Assembly (NCBI GenBank): GCA_002449915.1
Contig: DJXY01000101.1
Coordinates: 1 to 9,449 of the forward strand
DNA from: Oribacterium sp. UBA6992
Lineage (GTDB): Bacteria > Bacillota > Clostridia > Lachnospirales > Lachnospiraceae
Length of the DNA stretch: 9,449 nucleotides
Reading direction: 5' to 3'
This document shows, one piece after another, positions 1 to 6,972 of this stretch (position 1 is the stretch's first letter; every line of letters starts with the position of its first letter). The notes under the pieces are model-generated. The model saw only the letters and a program-made list of their open reading frames with translations. It ran no database searches and had not been told where the DNA came from. The position numbers and the translations under genes are program-made.

Positions 1-1765
1 GGACGTTTCGGTACTGGATCCGAAGCTCTGCCCGCGTTATACCGCACGTATGGTAAAGAACATCCATCTGGCGCCGTCTCCGAAATGGATGCAGATCCGT
101 CTCGCCTCTGCCGGTATCCGACCGATTAATAATATTGTTGATATTACAAATTATGTGATGCTGGAGTATGGTCAGCCGATGCACAGCTATGACTATGACC
201 TGATCCGTGGACATAAGATTATTGTAAAGTGTGCCAAGGATGGAGAGAGTTTTGAGACGCTGGATCAGCAGGTACGGAAGCTTGACCATACGGTACTGAT
301 GATTAATGATGCCGAGGGACCCATCGGTATTGCCGGTATCATGGGCGGACAGAACTCCAAGATTACGGATGATGTCAGGACCATGGTGTTTGAAGCGGCA
401 ACCTTTGACGGCACCAACATTCGCCTGAGCGCCCGTAAGGTGGGTGACCGTACGGATGCGTCGGCCTATTTTGAAAAGGGTCTCGATCCGAATCTTGCGG
501 AAGCAGCGATTAACCGGGCATGCGCACTGATTGAGCAGCTTCATGCCGGTGAAGTTGTAGGTGGCATGATCGACGTCTATCCGGTAAAGCGGGAACCGTC
601 CGTGGTTAAGTGTACTGCAACCGAGATCAACAATCTGCTGGGTACAGAGTTTACTCCGGAGGAGATTAAGGCATATCTTGAAAGGGTAGAGCTTTCTACA
701 GAGGTTAACGGAGATGAGCTTACGGTAACAGCGCCGACCTTCCGTCAGGACATCCACAGGATGTGTGACATTGCAGAGGAGGTTGCGAGATTCTATGGCT
801 ATGCAAACATTCCGATGACACTGCCTGCCAATACCGACAATGTCGGCGGACTCGCACCGGATCTGTTTGTGAATGAACGCGTGCGTCATTACGCACAGGC
901 ACTCGGGTACTCTCAGGCCTTTATGTATTCCTTTGAGTCGCCCAAGGTGTATGACAAGCTGAAATTTGCTGACGATGCACTGGAGAAGCAGTACATTACA
1001 ATTTCCAATCCGCTGGGAGAGGATTTCTCCGTGATGCGTACTTCCTCTATGAATGGAATGCTGACATCTCTCAGTACAAACTACAACCGTCGAAACAAAG
1101 TCGCAAAGCTCTACGAGATGGCCAATATTTACCTGCCCAAGGCGTTGCCGCTTACAGAGCTTCCGGATGAACGGATGCAGCTTACGCTCGGAGCAATCGG
1201 GGAGAGTGATTTCTTTAGTATGAAGGGCGATGTGGAGGTGATCCTGAACCAGCTCGGACTGAAGGGCAGATTCCACTATGATGCAGCATGCAACAAGCCA
1301 TTTTTGCATCCGGGCCGGAAGGCAAATATCCTTTATGATGGCAAGGTGATTGGTTATCTCGGCGAGGTTCATCCAGATGTCCTGGATAATTACGGCATTG
1401 GAGAGAAGGCGTATGTTGCTGTCGTTGACATGCCTTCGGTTTACCCGTATGTAAACGACAACATTAAGTACACTCCGCTTGCCAAGTTCCCGGCGGTTTC
1501 CCGTGACTTCTCTATGCTGGTGCCGATGTCGGTGACAGCCGGAGAGATTGAGGATATGCTGGTGCAGCGGTCCGGGAAGCTTCTTGAGAGTGTCAAGCTG
1601 TTTGATGTTTATGTGGGAGCACAGGTGCTCGCTGGCTTTAAGTCCATGGCATATACAGTTACACTTCGTGCACAGGATCATACCTTGACAGAGGATGAGA
1701 TTAACGGAACCGTAAAGAAGATCCTGAATGGTCTTGAGCAACTCGATATCAAGCTTCGCTCCTGA
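1..1765 (+). CDS. pheT: Phenylalanyl-tRNA synthetase beta subunit, 3' part (5' end outside window)
   Basis: PheT is the beta chain of the cytoplasmic (alpha-beta)2 enzyme that charges tRNA-Phe; it carries the editing site for mischarged Tyr-tRNA and tRNA-contacting domains. The frame is open from base 2, so the Met at 50 is internal: the residues before it (LCPRYTAR, a typical PheT stretch) continue the protein. About 587 of the usual roughly 800 residues are visible. In order, on fragment numbering: the B3/4 editing domain to about 190 (GQPMHSYD, GIMGG, EKGLDPN), B5 about 200-275 (APTFRQDI, EEVARFYGY), the catalytic-like core about 285-475 (NPLGEDFSVMR, HPGRKA), and the C-terminal FDX-ACB anticodon-binding domain about 490-585 (KFPAVSRDFS). 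The N-terminal OB-fold domain lies upstream of the window. pheS would be expected just upstream but is not seen. It converges with smpB and ends in a hairpin terminator. Confidence 0.97.
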   Translation, partial: DVSVLDPKLCPRYTARMVKNIHLAPSPKWMQIRLASAGIRPINNIVDITNYVMLEYGQPMHSYDYDLIRGHKIIVKCAKDGESFETLDQQVRKLDHTVLMINDAEGPIGIAGIMGGQNSKITDDVRTMVFEAATFDGTNIRLSARKVGDRTDASAYFEKGLDPNLAEAAINRACALIEQLHAGEVVGGMIDVYPVKREPSVVKCTATEINNLLGTEFTPEEIKAYLERVELSTEVNGDELTVTAPTFRQDIHRMCDIAEEVARFYGYANIPMTLPANTDNVGGLAPDLFVNERVRHYAQALGYSQAFMYSFESPKVYDKLKFADDALEKQYITISNPLGEDFSVMRTSSMNGMLTSLSTNYNRRNKVAKLYEMANIYLPKALPLTELPDERMQLTLGAIGESDFFSMKGDVEVILNQLGLKGRFHYDAACNKPFLHPGRKANILYDGKVIGYLGEVHPDVLDNYGIGEKAYVAVVDMPSVYPYVNDNIKYTPLAKFPAVSRDFSMLVPMSVTAGEIEDMLVQRSGKLLESVKLFDVYVGAQVLAGFKSMAYTVTLRAQDHTLTEDEINGTVKKILNGLEQLDIKLRS

Positions 1766-1849
1766 TCAGGATAGGATTTTGACACTGCATTGTCCGATAT
1801 GATGTAAATGCAGGCGGAACAAATATAGGTGAAACAGCCAATATAGAAG

Positions 1850-1903
1850 CGGGACTATCGCTGGCACTAAAAGTGCTCTTGCAATAGCCCCGATTCATTT
1901 TTT
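1850..1903 (+). terminator. Rho-independent terminator of pheT
   Basis: The outer stem pairs 1850-1861 with 1881-1892 (CGGG, CTAT and GC pair, with two A/C mismatches). It is capped by a perfect inner hairpin, GCACT-AAA-AGTGC, at 1864-1876. A run of six T follows at 1898-1903. The polarity fits pheT. On the opposite strand there is no T-run right after the stem, so it should terminate smpB less well. Folding energy was not calculated. Confidence 0.75.
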
Positions 1904-1923
1904 ATTATGTTATCCTGCGCGTC

Positions 1924-2394
1924 TCAGACGCGGATATTGGCCTTTTTAAATTCTTTTTCCAGATCTCTCCGAATCGCTTTCTTTTTCATATCATCTCGTT
2001 TATCATACAGCTTTTTGCCCCGGCAGAGACCGATTTCCACCTTGACGAGACTGCGTTTAAAATAGACTCTGAGGGGAATGAGCGCGATCCCCGGTTCCTG
2101 CATTTTGCCGGCGATTTTATTGATTTCCACCCGATGCAGTAAGAGCTTCCGGTCGCGGAGCGGATCCCGGTTAAAAATATTGCCTTTTTCATAAGGATTG
2201 ATATGCATGCCATAGATATACACCTGACCGTTTTTGATCTGGCACCAGGCCTCTTTTATGGAGCACTGTCCAAGGCGCAGAGACTTTACCTCTGTGCCGG
2301 CAAGCTCGATGCCGCATTCATAGGTCTGATCCACAAAATAATCATGGTAGGCTTTTTTGTTATTGGCAATCAGTTTGATCCCTTCCTCAGCCAT
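1924..2394 (-). CDS. smpB: SsrA-binding protein SmpB
   Basis: SmpB binds the tRNA-like part of tmRNA and carries it to stalled ribosomes, where the pair release the ribosome and tag the incomplete protein (trans-translation). The 156 residues match the usual size. Family signatures visible are the N-terminal NNKKAYHDYF (11-20), GTEVKSLR (33-40), HINPYEKG (64-71), the basic PLRDRKLLLHR (78-88) and RGKKLYDKR (125-133). A basic C-terminal tail (134-156) is the part known to enter the mRNA channel as a helix. The ATG is preceded by GGAGG (2403-2407) at 8 nt. The stop of rnr lies 18 nt upstream, so the two genes are probably cotranscribed and perhaps translationally coupled. The tmRNA gene ssrA, often close by, is not in the 158 bases between smpB and pheT. 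Confidence 0.97.
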   Translation of the reverse strand: MAEEGIKLIANNKKAYHDYFVDQTYECGIELAGTEVKSLRLGQCSIKEAWCQIKNGQVYIYGMHINPYEKGNIFNRDPLRDRKLLLHRVEINKIAGKMQEPGIALIPLRVYFKRSLVKVEIGLCRGKKLYDKRDDMKKKAIRRDLEKEFKKANIRV

Positions 2395-2412
2395 CTTGGT
2401 TACCTCCGTTTA

Positions 2413-4578
2413 TCAAGTTAAATCCTGCTTCCAGTCCGGAACCAGCATAAAGTCAATGGTACGTGTCAGGCGGTCTGCATTCATCACGGAAATCCGGACG
2501 GTATCTCCTAGGCGATAGACCTTTCCGGTACGTTCTCCAACAAGCTCATATTTATCCGGATGGAATGTATAGAAATCCGAATCCATCAATCGGAGAGCCA
2601 CCATGCCTTCCACCGTATTGGGAAGCTCGACATAGATGCCATAATTTGTAATTCCCGAGATGACACCGGTAAATTCCTCGCCGATATGATGCTGGATGTA
2701 TTCGCATTTCTTTAATTTATTGGTTTCCCTCTCTGCCTCATCGGCACGGCGCTCCAGAGTGGAGGAGCGGTCCGCAACACCCGGAAGCAGCTCCCGGTAA
2801 TGCTCGATCCGCCGCGGACGGAGCCCGCCCCGGAGATTCTCCTTTATGATCCTGTGGATCTGCAGATCCGGATACCGTCGGATCGGGGAAGTAAAGTGTG
2901 TATAGTATTTTGCGGCAAGACCGAAATGCCCGCTGTTTTCCGTAGAGTACCGTGCCTGCTTCATGGATCTCAGCGTCATGGTCTGAATGACGGCTTCTTC
3001 CGGTGTACCCACGATGGAATCCAGAAGCTTCTGGATTTCCTTAGGATGCACCTCGTCTCCCTTATGATGGATGACATGCCCAAAGTTCTCCACCATGAGC
3101 TCCAGCTGCCGTAATTTCTCAGGATCCGGCTTTTCATGCACCCGGTATAAAAACGGAAGCTGCTGCCAGAAATAATCCTCGGCAACCGTTTCATTGGCCG
3201 CCAGCATAAAATCCTCGATCAGCATGTTGGACTCATTACGGCTGTAGGGATAAATCTTGACAACATGTCCGCGTTCGTCCAGCTCGATTTTGGACTCCGG
3301 AAAATCAAAGTCAATACCGCCTCTTGCGTACCGCTTTTTTCTGAGAAGCTCCGCAAGCTCCCTCATCCGGAAAAGAAGGTCCCGGAAGGGAAGATAGGAC
3401 GCCTTATCCTCGCCATTATTTAATTCTGTGTCATTCAAGACCGCATGCACGCCGGAGTAGCTCATGCGCTTATCCGAGCGGATGACACTCTCGCAGATTT
3501 CGTGACCGACAATGGTACCCTGCGGATCAATATCCATAATGCAGGAGAGTGTCAGCCGGTCCTCGCCTTCATTGAGCGAGCAGATCCCGTTGGACAGGGC
3601 TCTCGGCAGCATCGGGATCACACGGTCTACAAGATAGACGGAGGTGCCCCGGTTGAGAGCCTCCTGGTCAAGCAGCGTGTGCTCCTTAACATATTCCGAG
3701 ACATCCGCGATATGCACATACAGCTTGTAAAATCCGGTTTTCAGATCCTTCTCCAGGCTGATGGCGTCATCCAGATCCTTGGCATCCTCACCGTCTATGG
3801 TGACGGTCGTGAGATTTCGGAAATCATGGGCGGATCTTCTGGCAATTGCCTCTGCCGGAACCGTTTCCGGGATGGAAGCGGCTGCCTCCAGGATATCCTT
3901 CGGGAATGTTTCCGGCAGACCGTAGGCGCGGATGATCGAGAGGATATCCACACCCGGATCTGTGATGTGACCAAGGATCTCAGTGATGATACCCTCCGGT
4001 TTATGATGGGCATCTCCATAATTTACGATTCTGACCATCACCTTATGTCCATTGACAGCACGCATATCCTTCCCCTGGGGGATAAAGATATCCGTGAGAA
4101 TTTTCTGATTATCCGGCTCGACAAAGCCGAAATTTTTATTTTTACGATAGATCCCGACAAGTTCCTTATTGGCATGCTCCAGGATCTGGGTCACTCTGCC
4201 TTCTGCGGATTGTCCGGAGGCCTCCTTAGTGATCAGGATCCGGACCTTGTCACCATCCAGCGCGCGGGCTGTGTTCTCAGCCGGGATAAAGACGTCCTGA
4301 TCCCGGCCTTCTATCGTTACAAAGCCAAAGCCCCGAAGGTTCGCATGAAAGATCCCCACGGTTGTAAAGCTCTCTTTTTTACCGTAGCGCCCCTTGACCG
4401 AAACGCCAATCTGTCCCTCACTTACCAGCGTATCCAGTATTTCCTGCAGGGTGGAGCGCTCCGCCTTGGGGATCCCGATGAGGCTTGCCATTTCCTTGGT
4501 CTTCATGGGGACATAGATTTTATCATTTATTAGCTCGAGTACGAGCTTTTTAAGCTTTTCTTTCTGTTCCTGCTGCAT
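2413..4578 (-). CDS. rnr: Ribonuclease R (RNB-family 3'-5' exoribonuclease)
   Basis: RNase R is a processive 3'-to-5' hydrolytic exonuclease that degrades structured RNA and, with tmRNA-SmpB, nonstop mRNAs. Domains in order over 721 residues: an N-terminal winged-helix-like region (about 5-65), two cold-shock/OB domains (about 70-200, GFGFV and NFGFVEPDN), the RNB catalytic domain (about 250-575), and an S1 RNA-binding domain (about 632-711, EEFTGVISGITNYGIYVEL). The metal-binding motif IDGEDAKDLDD (261-271) supplies four acidic residues, D262, D268, D270 and D271, equivalent to those of E. coli RNase R; HFTSPIRRYPD (561-571) is also canonical. The protein stops about ten residues after S1, with no lysine-rich tail. 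The ATG has an AAAGGA-like site (4583-4588) only 4 nt away. It lies directly before smpB and just behind a strong terminator, so its transcription is unclear. Confidence 0.96.
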   Translation of the reverse strand: MQQEQKEKLKKLVLELINDKIYVPMKTKEMASLIGIPKAERSTLQEILDTLVSEGQIGVSVKGRYGKKESFTTVGIFHANLRGFGFVTIEGRDQDVFIPAENTARALDGDKVRILITKEASGQSAEGRVTQILEHANKELVGIYRKNKNFGFVEPDNQKILTDIFIPQGKDMRAVNGHKVMVRIVNYGDAHHKPEGIITEILGHITDPGVDILSIIRAYGLPETFPKDILEAAASIPETVPAEAIARRSAHDFRNLTTVTIDGEDAKDLDDAISLEKDLKTGFYKLYVHIADVSEYVKEHTLLDQEALNRGTSVYLVDRVIPMLPRALSNGICSLNEGEDRLTLSCIMDIDPQGTIVGHEICESVIRSDKRMSYSGVHAVLNDTELNNGEDKASYLPFRDLLFRMRELAELLRKKRYARGGIDFDFPESKIELDERGHVVKIYPYSRNESNMLIEDFMLAANETVAEDYFWQQLPFLYRVHEKPDPEKLRQLELMVENFGHVIHHKGDEVHPKEIQKLLDSIVGTPEEAVIQTMTLRSMKQARYSTENSGHFGLAAKYYTHFTSPIRRYPDLQIHRIIKENLRGGLRPRRIEHYRELLPGVADRSSTLERRADEAERETNKLKKCEYIQHHIGEEFTGVISGITNYGIYVELPNTVEGMVALRLMDSDFYTFHPDKYELVGERTGKVYRLGDTVRISVMNADRLTRTIDFMLVPDWKQDLT

Positions 4579-4608
4579 AGATTCCTTTTACTTTCCGGTG
4601 GAAATCCT

Positions 4609-4646
4609 AAAAAAAGCCTGCATACAAACTCGTATGCAGGCTTTTT
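4609..4646 (-). terminator. Rho-independent terminator after secG, close before rnr
   Basis: A perfect inverted repeat of 15 bp (4611-4625 with 4632-4646) encloses a 6-nt loop. Read leftward, the hairpin is followed by seven T (complement of 4609-4615), so it is a textbook intrinsic terminator for secG. It is close to symmetric, with five T at the other edge, so it could also stop rightward antisense transcription. Only 30 bases separate it from the rnr ATG at 4578. Confidence 0.9.
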
Positions 4647-4685
4647 GACATCATTATGAAATCCGGGAAATTTTACCAGACGAAA

Positions 4686-4913
4686 TTACCAGATCACATC
4701 CAGTACAAGAGCAACTACAAAAAATGCTACCGCAGCAAACTTTGTAAACTTCTCAAGATTTCCTTCCATGGAGCGGGACCGGTTCTTGGACCAGTAGGTA
4801 TCGGCCATGCCGGAAATAGCGCCAAGACCCTGGCTCTTACCCTCCTGCATCAGGATAATCGCGGAAAGAGCAACTCCAATGATTACAAATATAATAACCA
4901 GTGCGGTTTTCAT
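4686..4913 (-). CDS. secG: Preprotein translocase subunit SecG
   Basis: SecG is the small, non-essential partner of SecY and SecE in the membrane translocon and assists SecA-driven export. The 75 residues show the standard layout: a first membrane segment (about 3-22, rich in Ile and Val), the conserved cytoplasmic motif LMQEGKSQGLGAISG (21-35), a polar loop containing SKNRSRSMEG, and a second membrane segment (about 57-74, AAVAFFVVALVLDVIW). The ATG is preceded by AAGGTGG (complement of 4923-4929), one mismatch from the ideal ribosome site, at 9 nt. It has a candidate promoter of its own and a strong terminator behind it, so it probably forms mainly a monocistronic message, even though the order secG-rnr-smpB is common in Firmicutes. 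Confidence 0.95.
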   Translation of the reverse strand: MKTALVIIFVIIGVALSAIILMQEGKSQGLGAISGMADTYWSKNRSRSMEGNLEKFTKFAAVAFFVVALVLDVIW

Positions 4914-4958
4914 AAATATTCACCACCTTACACACATGATATACTCATAGACTTACAT

Positions 4959-4987
4959 ATCCTACCATAAAAATGAAGGATATGCAA
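4959..4987 (-). promoter_or_regulatory. Candidate sigma-A promoter of secG
   Basis: On the minus strand, TTGCAT (4982-4987) and TAGGAT (4959-4964) are separated by 17 bp, which would give a start near 4952 and a leader of about 40 nt before the secG ATG. The hexamers match consensus at only 3/6 and 4/6, so this is tentative. No terminator was seen between murI (stop at 5008) and this point, so murI readthrough into secG is also possible. Confidence 0.4.
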
Positions 4988-5007
4988 TGGTAAAGTGCAG
5001 GTATATC

Positions 5008-5805
5008 TTATGAAAGAAGCAGCATGCGCTCAAGCGCGGTTGGGTCCGGAGCCGTACTGCTTGAATACAGCTTGACGTCTCCGGGAGCTGCTCTGTCACT
5101 TAAAAGCCCGGCTTCCGTAAGCCTGCGGAGTGCCTCCCGCGCTGTTCCGTATGCTCCGTTGTACACCTCCACAGGATATCCCAGCACCTCCTTGATATGC
5201 TCCTCCACAAAGGGAAAGTGGGTGCATCCCAGTACCAGACTGTCAATGTGCGTCCCGATCGATCCGTCCGCATGCTTCCTGTAGGGAGAGAGGATCTCAG
5301 ATAAGTACTCCAGCATTTCCGGGCTGTCCTTTTTGCCGGCCTCCACAAGCCGCACAATCCCCGGAGCCGCAAGTGGATAAATATCTCCATCCTCCCCGTG
5401 CAGAGAAACCAGATGCTTCATCCTTTCTCCGTGCAGAGTGGAGGAAGTCGCCATGACCAGCACCGCAGGATGGCGTTTCCCGGACTGAAGTACTGCCGGC
5501 TTTACGGCTGGCTCCATACCGAGGATAATCCGGTCAGGGTATTTTGCGCGGAGGTAGTCAGCAGCGGCAGAGGTCGCTGTATTACAGGCGATAACCACAG
5601 CCTTTACCTCCTTATGAAACAGGAAACGGATCACATTTTCCGAGAGACGGCGAATGTGATCCGGTGTTTTTTCGCCGTATGGCGCATTTCCGCTGTCACC
5701 ATAATATATAAAATTTTCATGGGGCATGGTTTCCTGCATGACCCGCAGGACGCTGATGCCGCCGACCCCGGAATCAAAGACTCCGATGGGTGAATCCTTT
5801 GTCAT
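5008..5805 (-). CDS. murI: Glutamate racemase MurI
   Basis: MurI interconverts L- and D-glutamate without a cofactor, supplying the D-Glu that MurD adds to the peptidoglycan stem peptide in the cytoplasm. The 265-residue product has the family motifs in order: GVFDSGVGG (8-16) with the active-site Asp, YYGDSGNAPYG (34-44), ACNTAT (73-78) with catalytic Cys74, and VLGCTHFPF (191-199) with catalytic Cys194, the two cysteines of the two-base mechanism. The frame is open upstream to 5889, but the ATG at 5805 is preferred. It has GGAGGAG 6 nt before it, the protein then begins with the expected MTKDSPIGVFDSG, and the promoter lies inside the longer frame, so the extra 28 codons are mostly upstream of the transcript start. 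The gene is divergent from hprK. Both genes feed cell-wall or carbon-control functions. Confidence 0.96.
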   Translation of the reverse strand: MTKDSPIGVFDSGVGGISVLRVMQETMPHENFIYYGDSGNAPYGEKTPDHIRRLSENVIRFLFHKEVKAVVIACNTATSAAADYLRAKYPDRIILGMEPAVKPAVLQSGKRHPAVLVMATSSTLHGERMKHLVSLHGEDGDIYPLAAPGIVRLVEAGKKDSPEMLEYLSEILSPYRKHADGSIGTHIDSLVLGCTHFPFVEEHIKEVLGYPVEVYNGAYGTAREALRRLTEAGLLSDRAAPGDVKLYSSSTAPDPTALERMLLLS

Positions 5806-5811
5806 AATGCA

Positions 5812-5818
5812 CTCCTCC
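5812..5818 (-). promoter_or_regulatory. Ribosome binding site fixing the murI start
   Basis: GGAGGAG on the minus strand lies 6 nt before the ATG at 5805. It decides between this start and the longer open frame reaching 5889. Confidence 0.85.
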
Positions 5819-5823
5819 GGCAT

Positions 5824-5836
5824 CGTTTTTAAAACG
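5824..5836. repeat. Short palindrome in the murI 5' leader
   Basis: CGTTTT and AAAACG form 6-bp arms around a single central T. The element sits about 18-30 nt downstream of the predicted murI transcription start and upstream of the ribosome site. It could be an operator half-site pair or chance AT-rich symmetry; a 1-nt loop makes an RNA hairpin of the full arms impossible. Confidence 0.3.
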
Positions 5837-5860
5837 AGACCACGTTTAGAGACTGTCTGC

Positions 5861-5889
5861 ATTATAGCATGGAGGAGAAGACGTTGCAA
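5861..5889 (-). promoter_or_regulatory. Sigma-A promoter of murI (extended -10)
   Basis: On the minus strand, TTGCAA (5884-5889), a 17-bp spacer and a perfect TATAAT (5861-5866) are seen. The TG of an extended -10 (TGCTATAAT) is present. The predicted start is the A near 5854, giving a leader of about 48 nt to the murI ATG. The -35 hexamer is its own reverse complement and also serves the promoter on the other strand. Confidence 0.85.
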
Positions 5890-5901
5890 TTTCCGCCTCC
5901 A
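5870..5901. repeat. Inverted repeat TGGAGG/CCTCCA around the shared -35
   Basis: TGGAGG (5870-5875) and CCTCCA (5896-5901) are perfect 6-bp inverted arms separated by 20 bases that contain the shared TTGCAA. Its centre (5885.5) is one base off the promoter symmetry axis. The spacing of about two helical turns fits a dimeric regulator covering both promoters, but chance cannot be excluded. Confidence 0.35.
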
Positions 5902-5912
5902 GCAAATATACT
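5884..5912 (+). promoter_or_regulatory. Sigma-A promoter of hprK-murB-rapZ
   Basis: TTGCAA (5884-5889), a 17-bp spacer and TATACT (5907-5912, 5/6 of consensus) form a promoter with a predicted start near 5918-5920 and a leader of about 80 nt. There is no TG extension. It uses the same physical -35 hexamer as the murI promoter. Confidence 0.7.
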
Positions 5913-5998
5913 ATTTAATAAACCTGTCCGTCGTGTACTACGGCGATGGAGCTTTGTATCGGAAATCGTGAAAAATCATAAAACCCTGGAGGAATGAT

Positions 5999-6940
5999 AT
6001 GACGCATGCAGATAAGGTCAGTGTTTCGGAGCTGATCAAAAAAGAGAATCTCAGAAATCTGACACCGGAAATTGATACGGATCATAAATATATGACCATC
6101 CCGGATGTGAACCGCCCGGCACTACAGCTCACCGGTTTTTTTGATCAGTTTGACTCGGAACGTGTGCAGATTATCGGAAATGTGGAAACGGCGTATCTTA
6201 TGACGATGGACCGGCCGCACCGGAGAGCGAGATACGCGGAAATTACCAAGTATCCGATCCCCTGCATCATTTATGCAAGAGATATTGAGCCGGACAGCTG
6301 CATGGTAACGGCATGCAAGGAGGCCGGGATTCCGCTGCTTTCCTCTCACAGACCAACGACAGAGCTGGAGGGAGAGATTATCCGCTGGCTCAAGGAAAAG
6401 ATGGCGCCGATGGTTACAGTCCACGGCGTGCTGGTGGATGTTTACGGAGAAGGTGTGCTGATCATGGGCGACTCCGGCATCGGCAAGTCCGAGGCGGCAC
6501 TTGAGCTTATAAAGAGAGGGCATCGTCTTGTTTCCGATGATGTTGTGGAGCTCCGCAAGATTTCAGATGACATCCTAGTGGGTTCTGCTCCGGATATTAC
6601 CCGTAACTTCATTGAGCTTCGGGGCATCGGGATCATTGACATTCGCCAGATGTTCGGTGTAGAGTGCATCAAGGACTCGCAGAATATCGACATGGTGATC
6701 AAGCTTGCGGAGTGGTCCAAGGATAAAGAGTATGACCGTCTGGGACTGAAGGATAATTATACGGAGCTGCTTGGCAATAAGATTATCAGCTATGAAATCC
6801 CGATCCGTCCGGGTAGAAATGTGGCGGTTATCGTGGAATGCGCTGCTGTCAACAACCGTGCCAAGAAAATGGGCTATAACGCGGCACAGGTGCTGTATGA
6901 CCGGGTCACAGCCAATATGAACGGCAAATTTGACAACTGA
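5999..6940 (+). CDS. hprK: HPr kinase/phosphorylase
   Basis: HprK phosphorylates HPr on Ser46 and removes that phosphate, setting catabolite repression through CcpA and the rate of PTS sugar uptake; it is a cytoplasmic hexamer in characterised Firmicutes. The 313 residues match family length. Residues about 1-130 form the N-terminal domain. The catalytic domain has VHGVLVDVYG (141-150) with His142, the P-loop GDSGIGKS (157-164), the acidic SDDVVEL (179-185), and the HprK signature ELRGIGIIDIRQMFG (206-220). IPIRPGRNVAVIVE (267-280) is typical of the C-terminal part that couples kinase and phosphorylase activity. The ATG follows GGAGG (5988-5992) at 6 nt. It is the first gene of the rightward block, with murB starting 32 nt after its stop. 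The gene for HPr itself is not in the window. Confidence 0.97.
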   Translation: MTHADKVSVSELIKKENLRNLTPEIDTDHKYMTIPDVNRPALQLTGFFDQFDSERVQIIGNVETAYLMTMDRPHRRARYAEITKYPIPCIIYARDIEPDSCMVTACKEAGIPLLSSHRPTTELEGEIIRWLKEKMAPMVTVHGVLVDVYGEGVLIMGDSGIGKSEAALELIKRGHRLVSDDVVELRKISDDILVGSAPDITRNFIELRGIGIIDIRQMFGVECIKDSQNIDMVIKLAEWSKDKEYDRLGLKDNYTELLGNKIISYEIPIRPGRNVAVIVECAAVNNRAKKMGYNAAQVLYDRVTANMNGKFDN

Positions 6941-6972
6941 GCCGGAAATCAATATACAAGGATTAACTTCTC

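Noticed and set aside
1766..1923. Possible tmRNA (ssrA) next to smpB
   Set aside because: 158 bases is too short for tmRNA. No tRNA-like ends or tag-peptide frame were seen; the hairpin here is explained as a terminator.
3445..4533. 362-codon open frame on the plus strand
   Set aside because: It lies entirely antisense to rnr, whose catalytic and domain motifs are intact. The antisense product shows no recognisable family, and the openness follows from the codon bias of rnr.
5806..5889. 28-residue N-terminal extension of MurI
   Set aside because: The strong promoter and predicted transcript start near 5854 lie inside it. The internal ATG at 5805 has an ideal ribosome site and gives the standard MurI N-terminus.
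5954..5982. Second promoter-like pair TTGTAT-17-CATAAA before hprK
   Set aside because: The start would fall at the hprK ribosome site (5988-5992), destroying it, and the hexamers are weak.
5869..5997. 42-codon plus-strand frame ending 1 nt before the hprK ATG, a possible leader peptide
   Set aside because: Its ATG lies upstream of the predicted hprK -35 and -10, so it would not be on that transcript. It has no good ribosome site and no recognisable family.
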